Shown here: positions 34,234-42,973 of the stretch, one piece after another
Position numbering within the stretch: position 1 is the first letter of the stretch
Layout: every line of letters starts with the position of its first letter
DNA from: Ktedonobacter racemifer DSM 44963
Lineage (GTDB): Bacteria > Chloroflexota > Ktedonobacteria > Ktedonobacterales > Ktedonobacteraceae
Direction: 5' to 3'
NCBI RefSeq assembly: GCF_000178855.1
Contig: NZ_ADVG01000001.1
Coordinates: forward strand, 2,703,481 to 2,767,480
DNA: 64,000 bases
The notes under the pieces: generated by a model
Databases searched by the model: none
What the model saw: the letters and a program-made list of their open reading frames with translations, nothing else
Told to the model about the DNA's origin: nothing
Position numbers and translations under genes: made by a program

Positions 34234-36039
34234 ATGGAAAGTAGAAAATCAAGTACGATGGCAAATAGGAAAGCACCCAGGGTCAAGAAGAAACTTGACC
34301 CTGAGAGTGAGGCTTGGAACAAGCTGCCCTGGCGCAAGTTTGAGCAGCATGTCTACCGCATCCAAAAGAGAATCTACCGAGCCAGTCAACGTGGCAATCA
34401 ACGCGCAGTCCAAAAACTTCAAAAGCTCTTGATGAAATCGGAAGCAGCAAGGCTTCTTGCTGTACGCCGCGTCTCACAGGATAACCAGGGCAAGAAAACA
34501 GCGGGGGTTGATGGAGTGAAGAACTTGAAACCTCAACAGAGGCGACAGGTGGCATCGCTCATTCATCCCAAACAATGGCCGCAGAAAGTAAAACCAGTCC
34601 GAAGGGTATTTATCCCCAAGCCTGGAAAAAACGAACAACGGCCTTTAGGGATTCCTACGATGTATGAGCGTGGACGACAATGTCTTGTAAAATTCGCGCT
34701 CGAACCAGAATGGGAAGCTCGCTTTGAAGTGAACAGCTATGGTTTTCGCCCCGGACGATCTTGTCATGATGCTATCGCAGCAATCTTTTCTGATATCGGA
34801 AAAAAGGCAAAATATGTCTTTGACGCCGACATCCGGGGTTGTTTCGATAACATTGACCAGGCAGCACTCTTGAAAAAACTTCAGACCTATCCACGTCTGA
34901 GACAGACCGTCCAGGCCTGGCTCAAATCGGGAGTCATGACAGAGGGAGAATTCACACCCACACCCAGCGGAACCCCGCAGGGTGGCGTGGTCTCCCCTTT
35001 ACTCATGAATATAGCGTTGCACGGACTGGAAGAGGCTCTCAAAGGCGTAAAGAGGACCACAAGGGATAAACCCCAAATGGTACGATACGCTGATGATCTG
35101 GTGGTCTTTCATTCAACGTTAGAAACCATCCTTGAAGTGAAAACAAGAATCAATGACTGGTTAAAGGACATGGGACTGGAACTGAAGCCAAGTAAAACGA
35201 GAATCACCCACACACTCACACCCTATGAAGGAAATGTGGGATTCGAGTTTCTAGGATTTTCCATCCGGCAATATCCGGTAGGAAAGAACCGTACAGGGAC
35301 CAACTCACAAGGCACCCCACTTGGCTTCAAAACGATCATCAAACCGAGCAAAGAAGCCGTCAAACGACACATAGCCCAGATGAAGCAGCAAATCGACAAA
35401 CGGAGATCAGCGCCGCAAGGCCAACTGATTAAGGAGCTTTCTGCTATCATCAGGGGATGGTCCAATTACTACAGAACAGTCTGCTCCAAGGCTGAGTACA
35501 GTAGATGCGACTACATTCTCCAGCAACAGCTATGGTCGTGGGCAATTCGCAGGCACCCAAACAAAAACAGACATTGGATTAGGCAAAGGTACTGGAAGAG
35601 AGGCGAAGGCCAACACGGCATCTTTGCAACCTCCGAAGACTATGACCTGAGAAGGCATGATGCGACGAAGATCCAACGACATGTCAAAGTAAAAGGTGCT
35701 GCCAGCCCCTATGACGGAAATCTCTTGTATTGGAGCCAACGACTGAAAAACCACCCAACAACGAGAGGAACACTGGCAATGCTGCTTCAGAAGCAGCAAG
35801 GCAAGTGTAGATGGTGCGATTTGCAGTTCCGTGAAGGAGATCAGATCGAGATAGACCACATCACTCCTAAAAGTGAGGGAGGAGGAGAGGAACTGAGTAA
35901 CAAGTGTGCTCTCCACCGACATTGCCACGACCAAAGACATGGTACCCATAACAAGGGCCATATGATTGAGGAGCCGAGTGAAGAGAAATCTTCATGCTCG
36001 GTTTTGCAGACGAGCGGATGGGGCGACCCATGCGCTTAG
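34234..36039 (+). CDS. Group II intron maturase-reverse transcriptase with HNH endonuclease
   Basis: 601 aa (593 if started at ATG 34258). Reverse-transcriptase blocks: RVFIPKPGKNEQRPLGIPTM, NSYGFRPGRSCHDAIAAIF, FDADIRGCFDNI, GTPQGGVVSPLLMNIALHGL and the catalytic MVRYADDLVVFH; FLGFSIRQYP follows. A maturase (X) region includes IRGWSNYYRTV. The C-terminus carries an HNH nuclease (CRWCDLQFREG, IEIDHITPKSEGGGEELSNK, HCHDQRHG). It helps the intron splice and reinsert by target-primed reverse transcription. The last ~22 codons run through domains V and VI, a compact layout known for HNH-bearing cyanobacterial/chloroplast-like introns. All catalytic residues are present, so it is likely active. 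Confidence 0.95.
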   Translation: MESRKSSTMANRKAPRVKKKLDPESEAWNKLPWRKFEQHVYRIQKRIYRASQRGNQRAVQKLQKLLMKSEAARLLAVRRVSQDNQGKKTAGVDGVKNLKPQQRRQVASLIHPKQWPQKVKPVRRVFIPKPGKNEQRPLGIPTMYERGRQCLVKFALEPEWEARFEVNSYGFRPGRSCHDAIAAIFSDIGKKAKYVFDADIRGCFDNIDQAALLKKLQTYPRLRQTVQAWLKSGVMTEGEFTPTPSGTPQGGVVSPLLMNIALHGLEEALKGVKRTTRDKPQMVRYADDLVVFHSTLETILEVKTRINDWLKDMGLELKPSKTRITHTLTPYEGNVGFEFLGFSIRQYPVGKNRTGTNSQGTPLGFKTIIKPSKEAVKRHIAQMKQQIDKRRSAPQGQLIKELSAIIRGWSNYYRTVCSKAEYSRCDYILQQQLWSWAIRRHPNKNRHWIRQRYWKRGEGQHGIFATSEDYDLRRHDATKIQRHVKVKGAASPYDGNLLYWSQRLKNHPTTRGTLAMLLQKQQGKCRWCDLQFREGDQIEIDHITPKSEGGGEELSNKCALHRHCHDQRHGTHNKGHMIEEPSEEKSSCSVLQTSGWGDPCA

Positions 36040-36044
36040 TTTAT
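35971..36044 (+). ncRNA. Group II intron domains V and VI
   Basis: Domain V: GAGCCGAGTGAAGA, GAAA tetraloop, TCTTCATGCTCGG (35971-36005), with the catalytic GAGC start and a 2-nt bulge. Domain VI follows (about 36009-36044), with a GCGA-capped stem and a bulged A in CTTAG 7-8 nt from the 3' splice site. Confidence 0.85.
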
Positions 36045-36045
36045 C

Positions 36046-37181
36046 CAACCCACAAACAGGAGCGGATCTTAGAGGCATGGCTTGTCTTGTGCTGCGAGAC
36101 CTACAACGCCGCCCTCGATGAACGCAAAAGTGCCTATCGGATGGCCGGGATTTCTCTCTCCTATGAAGATCAATGCGCCGAGTTGCCCGGATGCAAAGAG
36201 GTGCGCCCTGATTTGGCCAAAGTGCCCTATCAGGTGCTCCAGGATGTGGTCAAACGCGTTGATCTGGCTTTTGACGCCTTTTTTCAACGCGTGGAGGAAG
36301 GCAAAATGCCTGGCTTTCCTCGCTTCAAATCGCGTTTTCGCTATCATTCGCTGACCTTCAAACAGTTTGGCAATAGTTTCAAGATCCATAGGCAGGGGAA
36401 AAAGAACCGGGGGACACTGGAACTGGCCAGACTTGGCCCAGTCAAGATGGTGATGCATCGAGCAATCAAGGGTACGCCGAAAACCGCGATCGTCAAACGG
36501 ACTCCGACGGGCAAATGGTTTGTCAGTATTACCGTGGAGTTGAGAGCAAACGACCTGCAAGCCAGCCGTCTCCCCCACACGTCGGAACCCGTTGGAATTG
36601 ATGTGGGCTTAAAAACCTTTGCGTATCTTTCGACAGGAGAAGCGATTGCCAATCCTCGCTTTTTCCGTGAGGATGAGACCAAGCTGGCTCGTGCCGGGCG
36701 CAAGCTCGCCCGTGCGCCCAAAGGCACGAAGGAGCGAGCGCACAAGCGCAAAGTGGTTGCCCGCACTCATGAACGCATCGCCAACCGACGCAAGAACTTC
36801 ATCGAACAGGAAGTGAGCAAGCTGATCGCCCGCTTTGGCTTTCTCGCGGTGGAAGCCCTGGTGGTGCGCAACATGGTCAAGAATCCGAACTTGGCAAAAT
36901 CGATCGCTGATGCCTCGTGGTCAATGTTCTTCACACGCCTGCAAGCCAAAGCGGAGGAAGCTGGACGGCAGGTGGTGCGCGTGAACCCGGCCTATACGAG
37001 TCAGACGTGCTCTGCCTGCGGTCATCGCCAACCGATGCCGTTGTCGGTACGGGTGTATGAGTGCCCCCAGTGCGGTCTGGTCATCCACCGCGACCACAAT
37101 GGGAGTCTCAATATCTTAGAAGATGGTCTTCACGCTGTGGGACGACACAGCCGAGTCATTCCAGAAGCCCCCGGCTTGTAG
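36046..37181 (+). CDS. tnpB: tnpB exon 2 (RNA-guided endonuclease)
   Basis: Continues TnpB from THKQERILEAWLVLCCETYN through the RuvC-I aspartate (VGIDVGLKTFAYLS), RuvC-II glutamate (FLAVEALVVRNMVKNP), the Zn-ribbon (CSACGHRQP ... YECPQCG) and RuvC-III (VIHRDHNGSLNILEDG). Exons 1 and 2 total 1203 nt, i.e. 400 aa plus stop, the typical TnpB length. Without splicing, only a truncated exon-1 peptide or an N-terminally altered product from an intron-internal start (frame open from 35994) could be made. The right-end guide-RNA hairpin overlaps the end of the gene. Confidence 0.9.
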
Positions 37182-37198
37182 CCGTGGGGAGTCGTCAC

Positions 37199-37539
37199 TA
37201 CGCACACTGCTCCAGCGAGAGGGGCACCATCTCTGCACCGGGGCGCAAATGGTGAGGCATCTGCACGAGGCTGGCTGGCGTGACGTACAACACCAGGCGA
37301 GCATTATTGACCTCTCCACGGGAACACCAGGATATCACCTGTTCGCACGAGATTGGCATTGGATGGCGCTCTATCTCGCGCCCCTGGTCCAGCACTGGAA
37401 CCTGGCAACCCGGGAAGAGCTGGCGCAATGGCATCGCGACCTCACCATCGAACTCCTCTCGCCACAGTTCCAGGCGCGCTGGACGCTGCATACTGTCATC
37501 GGAAGAGTACCGCCCAAACGTGATATAAGTGGAACATAG
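37199..37539 (+). pseudogene. C-terminal remnant of a methyltransferase-like gene
   Basis: About 112 residues from LLQREGHHLCTGAQMVRHLH and AGWRDVQHQASIIDLSTGTP to the stop at 37539. Pattern and length resemble the C-terminal third of a class I SAM-dependent methyltransferase (late strands; FARDWHWMALYLAP). The SAM-binding N-terminal part is absent from the window: left of the mobile block lies the ABC operon instead. The frame is open into the element's right end (from 37123), which is only a shadow. It seems to have been truncated by insertion followed by loss or rearrangement. Methyltransferase identity is tentative. Confidence 0.5.
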
Positions 37540-37747
37540 CAAGAGGAGCCTAGTCCCCTCCATAACGAAGAGGAAGCACAACTAGCCAAAAAGATATAAT
37601 CAAAGAGAACATAGAATAGTAAGAAGTTTTACGATAGACATATGCTTATGTAGGAACACACCCTTGTAGGTCAGAACAATCGGAGTTACGTCGTCGCGAA
37701 ATGCTTGTCAAACAAGGCAGTAGCTCGTTAAGAAAGAAGCCGAACAT

Positions 37748-38488
37748 ATGCCAGAGAATCATGCCGAGATCGCACAGATGCGTGCCATCACCATTTCGCG
37801 TGAGTATGGTAGTGGAGGTGGTGAGGTGGCACAGCGCCTGGCGCACCGCCTGGGCTGGGAACTGGTAGACCACGAGATTCTGATCCGGGTCGCGCAGGAA
37901 CTTAATATCACAGAGTTGGAGGCAGAGGAGCATGATGAGCGAGGCGAGTCACTCGTTAATTATCTCATCAACAGTATGCGTGTCTTACAGCCTGCGATGT
38001 TCACGCTGGAGCCGCAACCTGTACTCACCAATACACGGGTCTACCGCGAAGCGCTCACAAAGGTCGTCGAGGCAGCTATAGCACGTGGGCACGTCATCAT
38101 CGTCGGACGAGGATCGCAGGTCCTCCTGGCGGGCAGACGTGACGTATTTCATGTGCGAATCGTCGCGCCATTTGATCTGCGCGTCCAATATGTGATGCAG
38201 CGCGAAGGGCTAGGGAAGGGCGATGCCGAGGCACGCATCCAGATGAAAGACCATGATCGCGAACGCTACTTACAAACGCAGTATCGACGCAATCCAGATG
38301 ATCCTGCCCTGTACGACCTGGTCATCAATAGCGGTATACTCGACCTGGATACAGTAACGGACCTTATCACCCTGGGGGTCGAGCGCAAAGCTAAGCGGCT
38401 CCATATCCCAACCAACGAGCTTGGACCAAAAGCAGGCTTAACCCGCTATCCAGGCCAGCCTGGTGATATTCGCCCGCCCACGAGCTAA
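37748..38488 (+). CDS. Cytidylate-kinase-like P-loop protein
   Basis: 246 aa. RAITISREYGSGGGEVAQRL is the characteristic modified P-loop of the cytidylate kinase-like family; LGWELVDHEILIRVAQELNI follows, then HVIIVGRGSQVLLAGRRDVF and VRIVAPFDLRVQYVMQREGL. Family members are nucleotide kinase-fold proteins of unproven substrate. The start is ATG 37748 or, 11 codons later, ATG 37781 just before the conserved P-loop. It is isolated between mobile elements, with no operon partner. The C-terminal 30 residues are Pro/Gly-rich and probably disordered. Confidence 0.82.
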   Translation: MPENHAEIAQMRAITISREYGSGGGEVAQRLAHRLGWELVDHEILIRVAQELNITELEAEEHDERGESLVNYLINSMRVLQPAMFTLEPQPVLTNTRVYREALTKVVEAAIARGHVIIVGRGSQVLLAGRRDVFHVRIVAPFDLRVQYVMQREGLGKGDAEARIQMKDHDRERYLQTQYRRNPDDPALYDLVINSGILDLDTVTDLITLGVERKAKRLHIPTNELGPKAGLTRYPGQPGDIRPPTS

Positions 38489-38592
38489 TAGCTTACAGAG
38501 AAGGTGGCGAGAAAGCCCCGGTCATTGATGCCGGGGATGAATCGCCACCCCCGCGTGAGCGTGAGGACCGGAAAAAGCCAGCCTTCTAGAAC

Positions 38593-38621
38593 TTGCGTTC
38601 TTCACGACTCTCTGGTACAAT
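38593..38621 (+). promoter_or_regulatory. Promoter of tnpB copy 2
   Basis: TTGCGT (38593-38598), 17-nt spacer, TACAAT (38616-38621); position and spacing are shared with copy 1. Confidence 0.55.
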
Positions 38622-38669
38622 AGACGTGCGAGGATCGATCGCACGTACGAGATTGAAGGAGGAGCAGGC

Positions 38670-40308
38670 ATGCCAAAGAAATGCCCGGGGCAACGCAAGA
38701 AGAAGGAACAGCAGGAGAAACGGCCTGCCACCCCCACCTTTCTGCTCGAACTGCCCCTGGTCGTCAATGCAGGGCAAGCCGCTCGTCTGCGCGCTCACCT
38801 GGAAGCCGCTCGTCAGCTCTACAATGCCATCCTCTCCGAAGGACAGAGGCGCCTGCGCCGCATGCGGGCTGACCTCGCCTGGCAAGAGGCTCGTGCCCTT
38901 CCTCGCACCCACAAAGCCGAACGAGCCGCCGCCTTCTCCGCTTTGCGCAAGAGGTATAGTTTCTCTGAAGCCGCTCTGCATGAAGCGGTCAAAGGCTTGC
39001 GCGTCGGCTGGATTGCGGAACATATCGAGGCGGTGCTGGCTCAAACCCTGGCCACCCGCGCCTATCGCGCCCTCAACCGCGTCTGCCTGGGCCAGGCGAG
39101 ACGGGTGCGTTTTAAGAGCCGAGGACGCGGCTTCTCCAGCATTGAGAACAAGCGCAACGACACCAGCCTGCGCTTTGTCCTGCAACCACCCGAGGAGGGA
39201 AAGGCAGGGTATCTGCTCTGGAACGGAGACCGGCTGCCCGCTCTCATCGATTGGAAGGATGAAGTGGTGACCCATGGGCTCAGGCACCGCATCAAGTATG
39301 CTCGCCTCATCCAGCGTCCTGCCAGTAGTTCCAGGGCGGAGGGAGCCGATGCCGAGGGCTATCGCTATTTCGTGCAACTGGCCCTGGAGGGCAAGCCTCA
39401 CCACAAACCCAAGCACACCATCGGCAAGGGGATCATTGGAGGCGATGTGGGACCCTCGACCCTGGCGCTCGTTCCCCAGGAGGGAGAGGCAAGCCTGGAG
39501 GTGTTCTGTGCCGAACTGGCTCCCCAGGCCCGTGCCATTCGTCGCTTGCAGCGGCAGATGGACCGGCAGCGGCGGGCAGCCAACCCTGAGAACTACGACG
39601 AGAAGGGGCGCATCAAGAAGCAGGGCAACAAGAAGCTGCGCTGGAAACAGAGTAAGCGCTACCAGGCCACCCGACGACGCAAAGCGACCAAAGAGCGCAA
39701 GCTGGCAGCGCACCGCAAGAGCCTGCATGGGCGCAAGGTGCATCAAGTGGTGAAGCTGGGCAAGACCATCATCCTCGAAAAGATTTCCTACAAGGCATGG
39801 CAAAAGCAGTTTGGCAAGAGTGTGGGACTGCGAGCCCCAGGGATGTTTATAGAATGGTTGAGACGCACCGTTGCAAGCACGGGCGGCACCCTGGTCGCGC
39901 GTTCCCACACGCACGACGGCGCTGAGCCAATGGTGTCACGGATGTGGCAAGCGGGTGAAGAAGCCGCTCTCTCAGCGTTGGCATCAGTGCTCCTGTGGCG
40001 TGGGTCCCGTCCAACGTGACCTGTATTCGGCGTATCTTGCCGCCTACCTTGATCCAGCAGACCCTATTCCCTCGTGTGCCCGATACCAGGCGTATTGGGA
40101 AGGTGCGGAAGCGCGCCTGCGGGCAGCACACGAGCGTACAGCACAACGCGCGAAAGAAGGGCAGAGCCTGCCCCGAAGCTTTGGTCTGACCAGAGCCGGA
40201 GCGCGTCTGCCCAAAAGGTCAGGGGAACCACCACTAGAGCCAGCTCATCTCCTTCGGGGGGAAGAGCGGGAAGCGTGGGCCGAACCCCTGGAACCCCCGC
40301 TGCTTTAG
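38670..40308 (+). pseudogene. tnpB: tnpB copy 2 with a +1 frameshift near its 3' end
   Basis: The first frame (38670-40019) encodes 449 aa with RuvC-I (IIGGDVGPSTLALVPQ), the basic bridge-like stretch and RuvC-II (KTIILEKISYKAWQKQ). Near 39895 one extra base compared with copy 1 shifts the frame. The Zn-ribbon (CHGCGKRVKKPLSQRWHQCS), RuvC-III aspartate (GPVQRDLYSAYLAAYL) and C-terminal tail are thus only in the +1 frame (about 39900-40308). The in-frame product ends with a meaningless tail (...LLWRGSRPT) lacking the third catalytic residue, so it should be inactive unless the shift is suppressed. GGAGGAGCAGGC precedes ATG 38670. Confidence 0.85.
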
Positions 40309-40337
40309 CACGGGGAGCTCTCAGGGGAGGTATCAGC

Positions 40338-41888
40338 CTACACGTTCCAGAGTGGCTCGCTGACCAGGCGACACCGCTCCAGGTGCCGTGTGGCGCATTC
40401 GCGACAGGGGCGGTCAGTGCGCTTATGGGACTCGCCAGGTGCGCTCGTTTCACAGGCTTCTGCTTCCTCCGCCCGCGTATGCGCCTCGACATGCTCGCGC
40501 AACTGGCGCCAATGCGTGGAGGAAAGTCGGGGGAAGAGCGAGCGCAAGACCGAGAGCGAGGGCCATCCGCTACGAAGCCTGGGCAGCATGTATTCCAATT
40601 CCCTCCAGGCACGCGCGGAGAGATAAAAGTACGTCAGGCCATGTCCCTTGCCACGTAACGGCAAGAACGTACCCGCGAGGCGCGAACGCGCAAACTGGCG
40701 CAGGTGTTCAAGAAAGCCCGGAGCCACGCCAGCACACCCTTGAGGCAATGGGAAGCGCCAGTAGAAGGACTCACCAGCGCACTCAAACTCGATCAGAGCC
40801 TCGTCAGCCAGGAAGAAGGTACTTACCTGTTCAGGCTCCCATTCACCACTCGTGACACGCGCCAGGTGGAGCAGCAAGCGCGTGTAATCCTCTTCGCGAT
40901 ACTGGTAGTGGCGTTTGAGGGTCACATAACGCTGGGGAAGCAACACAGCCAGGATATCAAAGAGGCAGCTCTTCGCGGTCGCCTGCTCTAGCCGAGGCAC
41001 AGAGATATGCTTGAGCAGGCCATGCGAGTGCAGGGTCGCGGCGAGATGGGCAACCGTGATACTCTCGCTCGGAGCGATTGCCAGGTGTTGCTCGGCCTCG
41101 TTCCAGACAGGCACATAGTCCCAGGAGAATGGCTCAGGCAGAAGCAGGACTCCACCGTCCTCCAGCGGCTCAAGGTGCCAGGCTGGCGTCATCAAGATGC
41201 GCTCGCGGCCATAGTGCGCTACCAGTTCTGGCCCAAGCATATTGGCCAGGGAGAGGAAACGCAGGTGTCCCGCGGCAGCGTCATTGCGCAGGACAGCATC
41301 GAGCGCCGTCCGTTCCTCTACGTGCTCGGGATCAATATCCATAGCCCAGGCAAAGCCTGGACGATCAAAATCCAGGTCGTGTACCCAGCCATAAATGGGG
41401 TGAAGATGCTGGTAGAGAGCCTTGAGCGCCGCAATCCAGAGCGCATGCATACGCGCGCGCTCCTCGCCATGCGCGGCGGTCAGGTATTCAGGCTCAATGC
41501 TCAACAATACCAGGGGTGTTCCCGTTGGCCCACCCGGCATAAAATCGATATCAAAGGAGAAGAGGTGCTCACCGTGATAAGCACGGCAGACCAGGTGCGG
41601 CTCGCGCAGGGTATGGTAGAGAGCCAGTTCGCAGCGCAACTGGGCAGAGAGTCCGCTCTGGCGCAAGTGCAATAAGAGCCGCTGACGCTCGGCAGGCAGG
41701 GTATCGAGGCGGGACGGGCGAGCACACATGGTGCTCCACCAAACACGAAATGAGGGTTCAAACTCCTCTTCGGCCACGAGGTAGTAGCCCTGCTCCGTCA
41801 GGGCAGTAAAGAGGGCTTGAAGCACCTCAAAGTCGTAGAGCATCTCTGTCTCGCGCACATAGCAACGCAGCGTCAGTGGTGATTTCAT
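40338..41888 (-). CDS. Unknown 516-aa protein
   Basis: No family recognised. Composition is ordinary for a soluble protein, with acidic clusters and many Leu/His; no signal peptide or membrane helix. Notable blocks: EEEFEPSFRVWWSTMCARPS, LFSFDIDFMPGGPTGTPLVL, YGWVHDLDFDRPGFAWAMDI (Asp-rich, possibly metal-binding) and ATAKSCLFDILAVLLPQRYV. The last ~60 residues are Arg/Glu-rich with a CRECATRHLERCRLVSEP end (Cys-x2-Cys and another Cys). ATG 41888 has AGGAAG upstream. The stop is about 10 bp from the right end of the TnpB element. It is the last minus-strand gene after the biosynthetic cluster, 218 bp past the thioesterase stop, so it could be co-transcribed, though a hairpin lies between. Confidence 0.75.
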   Translation of the reverse strand: MKSPLTLRCYVRETEMLYDFEVLQALFTALTEQGYYLVAEEEFEPSFRVWWSTMCARPSRLDTLPAERQRLLLHLRQSGLSAQLRCELALYHTLREPHLVCRAYHGEHLFSFDIDFMPGGPTGTPLVLLSIEPEYLTAAHGEERARMHALWIAALKALYQHLHPIYGWVHDLDFDRPGFAWAMDIDPEHVEERTALDAVLRNDAAAGHLRFLSLANMLGPELVAHYGRERILMTPAWHLEPLEDGGVLLLPEPFSWDYVPVWNEAEQHLAIAPSESITVAHLAATLHSHGLLKHISVPRLEQATAKSCLFDILAVLLPQRYVTLKRHYQYREEDYTRLLLHLARVTSGEWEPEQVSTFFLADEALIEFECAGESFYWRFPLPQGCAGVAPGFLEHLRQFARSRLAGTFLPLRGKGHGLTYFYLSARAWRELEYMLPRLRSGWPSLSVLRSLFPRLSSTHWRQLREHVEAHTRAEEAEACETSAPGESHKRTDRPCRECATRHLERCRLVSEPLWNV

Positions 41889-41949
41889 GGGTCAACTTCC
41901 TTTGCCTCGCGCTTTTGCTGGTTCACTGAAAAACTGGCTAAGATCTTAT

Positions 41950-42003
41950 TCCGAAACCCAACGTCACTTGCGTGCCCAGCGCTTCGCGCTCAGGGTTTTC
42001 GGA
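41950..42003 (-). terminator. Branched hairpin after the thioesterase gene
   Basis: Outer arms TCCGAAACCC and GGGTTTTCGGA (10 bp, one bulge), inner arm AGCGC-TTC-GCGCT (41978-41990). It lies 104 bp after the thioesterase stop on the minus strand; no clear T-run. Confidence 0.45.
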
Positions 42004-42106
42004 TCAGAAGTACTAGAAAACAAAACTTACCCTGACTATTCTTTTTGGCGAGGAAGAAAACGGTTGCCTATCAAGTAAGTATGCTCTTTTTCTCGACGAC
42101 GTTACC

Positions 42107-42862
42107 CTATAGGTTGACCAGGAGGTCCTGGGCCAGGAGGGGCAGGAGTAGGTCCTGGGCGGAATGCAGGTAGAAGTGATTACCGGGAAGCTGACGCACA
42201 GTACACGAGGCGCTGGTATATGGCCGCCAGCCCTCTAATTCTTCGCGGCTGACCAGCGTATCCTGCACACCACCATAGACGATAATGGGACAGGTCAGGG
42301 AGATAGAGGGGGTGAGAGTATAGGTTTCGTAGAGGGTAAAATCCGCACGCAGGGTTGGCAACATTAAACGCATCAGTTCCGCGTTCTGGAGCACGGCCAG
42401 GGGCGTCCCCCCCAGGCGATAGAGCGAACGCAGGAACCCAGGCAGTGGCTGCGTGTGCAGCGGTTCCCGACGCGCTGGGAGATGAGGAGCTTTTATCGCT
42501 GAGAGGCAGAGAGCACGTGGTAGGGGCAAGCTCTGTTCCTGAAGCGAGCGCGCCAACACATATGCGATCAAGCCACCCATACTATGCCCGAAAAAGGCAA
42601 AAGGCTCATGCAAATAGGGCTGCATGACTTCAATGAGTGTCGCGACAAGCTGCTCCAGCGAGGTAAACGCTGGCTCCTCGATGCGTTGCTCACGTCCAGG
42701 AAGGTAAACCGGGCAGAGCGCAACCTCGCGTGGCAGAGATGTAGGCCAACGCCGGTAGAAGGCCACACCACCACCAGCATAGGGAAAACAGAAGAGGCGC
42801 AGGCGCGTCTCAGTATCCTGCGTACAGGTAATCCAGGAAGAAGTTTCGATATTGGAAGCCAT
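42107..42862 (-). CDS. Type II thioesterase (GrsT/RifR-like)
   Basis: 251-aa alpha/beta hydrolase. RLFCFPYAGGGVAFYRRWPT is the N-terminal block of type II thioesterases; the nucleophile is in AFFGHSMGGLIAYVLAR (S94); CPIIVYGGVQDTLVSREELE has the catalytic Asp; PGNHFYLHSAQDLL carries the His. It hydrolyses mis-primed or stalled acyl chains from carrier domains of the PKS/NRPS line just upstream. GAGGATGGAG precedes ATG 42862. It is separated from the NRPS gene by a 34-bp-arm inverted repeat, which may lower its expression relative to the megasynthases. Confidence 0.93.
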   Translation of the reverse strand: MASNIETSSWITCTQDTETRLRLFCFPYAGGGVAFYRRWPTSLPREVALCPVYLPGREQRIEEPAFTSLEQLVATLIEVMQPYLHEPFAFFGHSMGGLIAYVLARSLQEQSLPLPRALCLSAIKAPHLPARREPLHTQPLPGFLRSLYRLGGTPLAVLQNAELMRLMLPTLRADFTLYETYTLTPSISLTCPIIVYGGVQDTLVSREELEGWRPYTSASCTVRQLPGNHFYLHSAQDLLLPLLAQDLLVNL

Positions 42863-42892
42863 ACTCCATCCTCAAACAACAATGCTTCTCGC

Positions 42893-42963
42893 GCCTGGGT
42901 AAGGGGAGGTGGCGGGTGGGGCAGCCGTAGGCTGCCCCACCCGCCACCTCCCCTTACCCAGGC
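42893..42963 (-). repeat. Perfect inverted repeat, 34-bp arms, between NRPS and thioesterase genes
   Basis: Arms 42893-42926 and 42930-42963 with a 3-nt loop (TAC on the minus strand). G/C-rich and without mismatch. It lies 10 bp after the NRPS stop and before a same-strand gene, so it is not a simple operon end. Confidence 0.93.
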
Positions 42964-42973
42964 TGGTATGGGC

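Larger units (their letters stand above)
33664..36045 (+). mobile_element. Group II intron with reverse transcriptase
   Basis: Begins GTGCGACCCG (group II 5' consensus), encodes a maturase-RT, and ends with domain V and VI. The branch-point-like A lies 7-8 nt from the 3' end (CGCTTAGTTTATC). It is about 2382 nt long. The 570 nt before the RT gene should fold as domains I-IV and hold no other gene. It sits in a tnpB coding sequence in the correct transcription sense, so it can be removed from the mRNA. Confidence 0.88.
33174..37198 (+). mobile_element. IS605-type tnpA-tnpB element carrying a group II intron
   Basis: Contains an intact Y1 transposase gene, a tnpB split by a group II intron, and a right end with hairpin GGCTTGTAGCC closing in GTCGTCAC (37191-37198). 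Immediately past it lies the 3' remnant of a methyltransferase-like gene. Left boundary is near the right end of the preceding TnpB element. Confidence 0.75.
38504..40331 (+). mobile_element. TnpB element, copy 2
   Basis: Left end GTGGCGAGAAAGCCCCGGTC forms a hairpin with CCGGGGATGAATCGCCAC; right end GCTGCTTTAGCACGGGGAGC then TCTCAG. Same plan and close sequence as copy 1 (1203-6505), without its three insertions, so it serves as the reference for reading copy 1. No TnpA inside. Confidence 0.82.
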
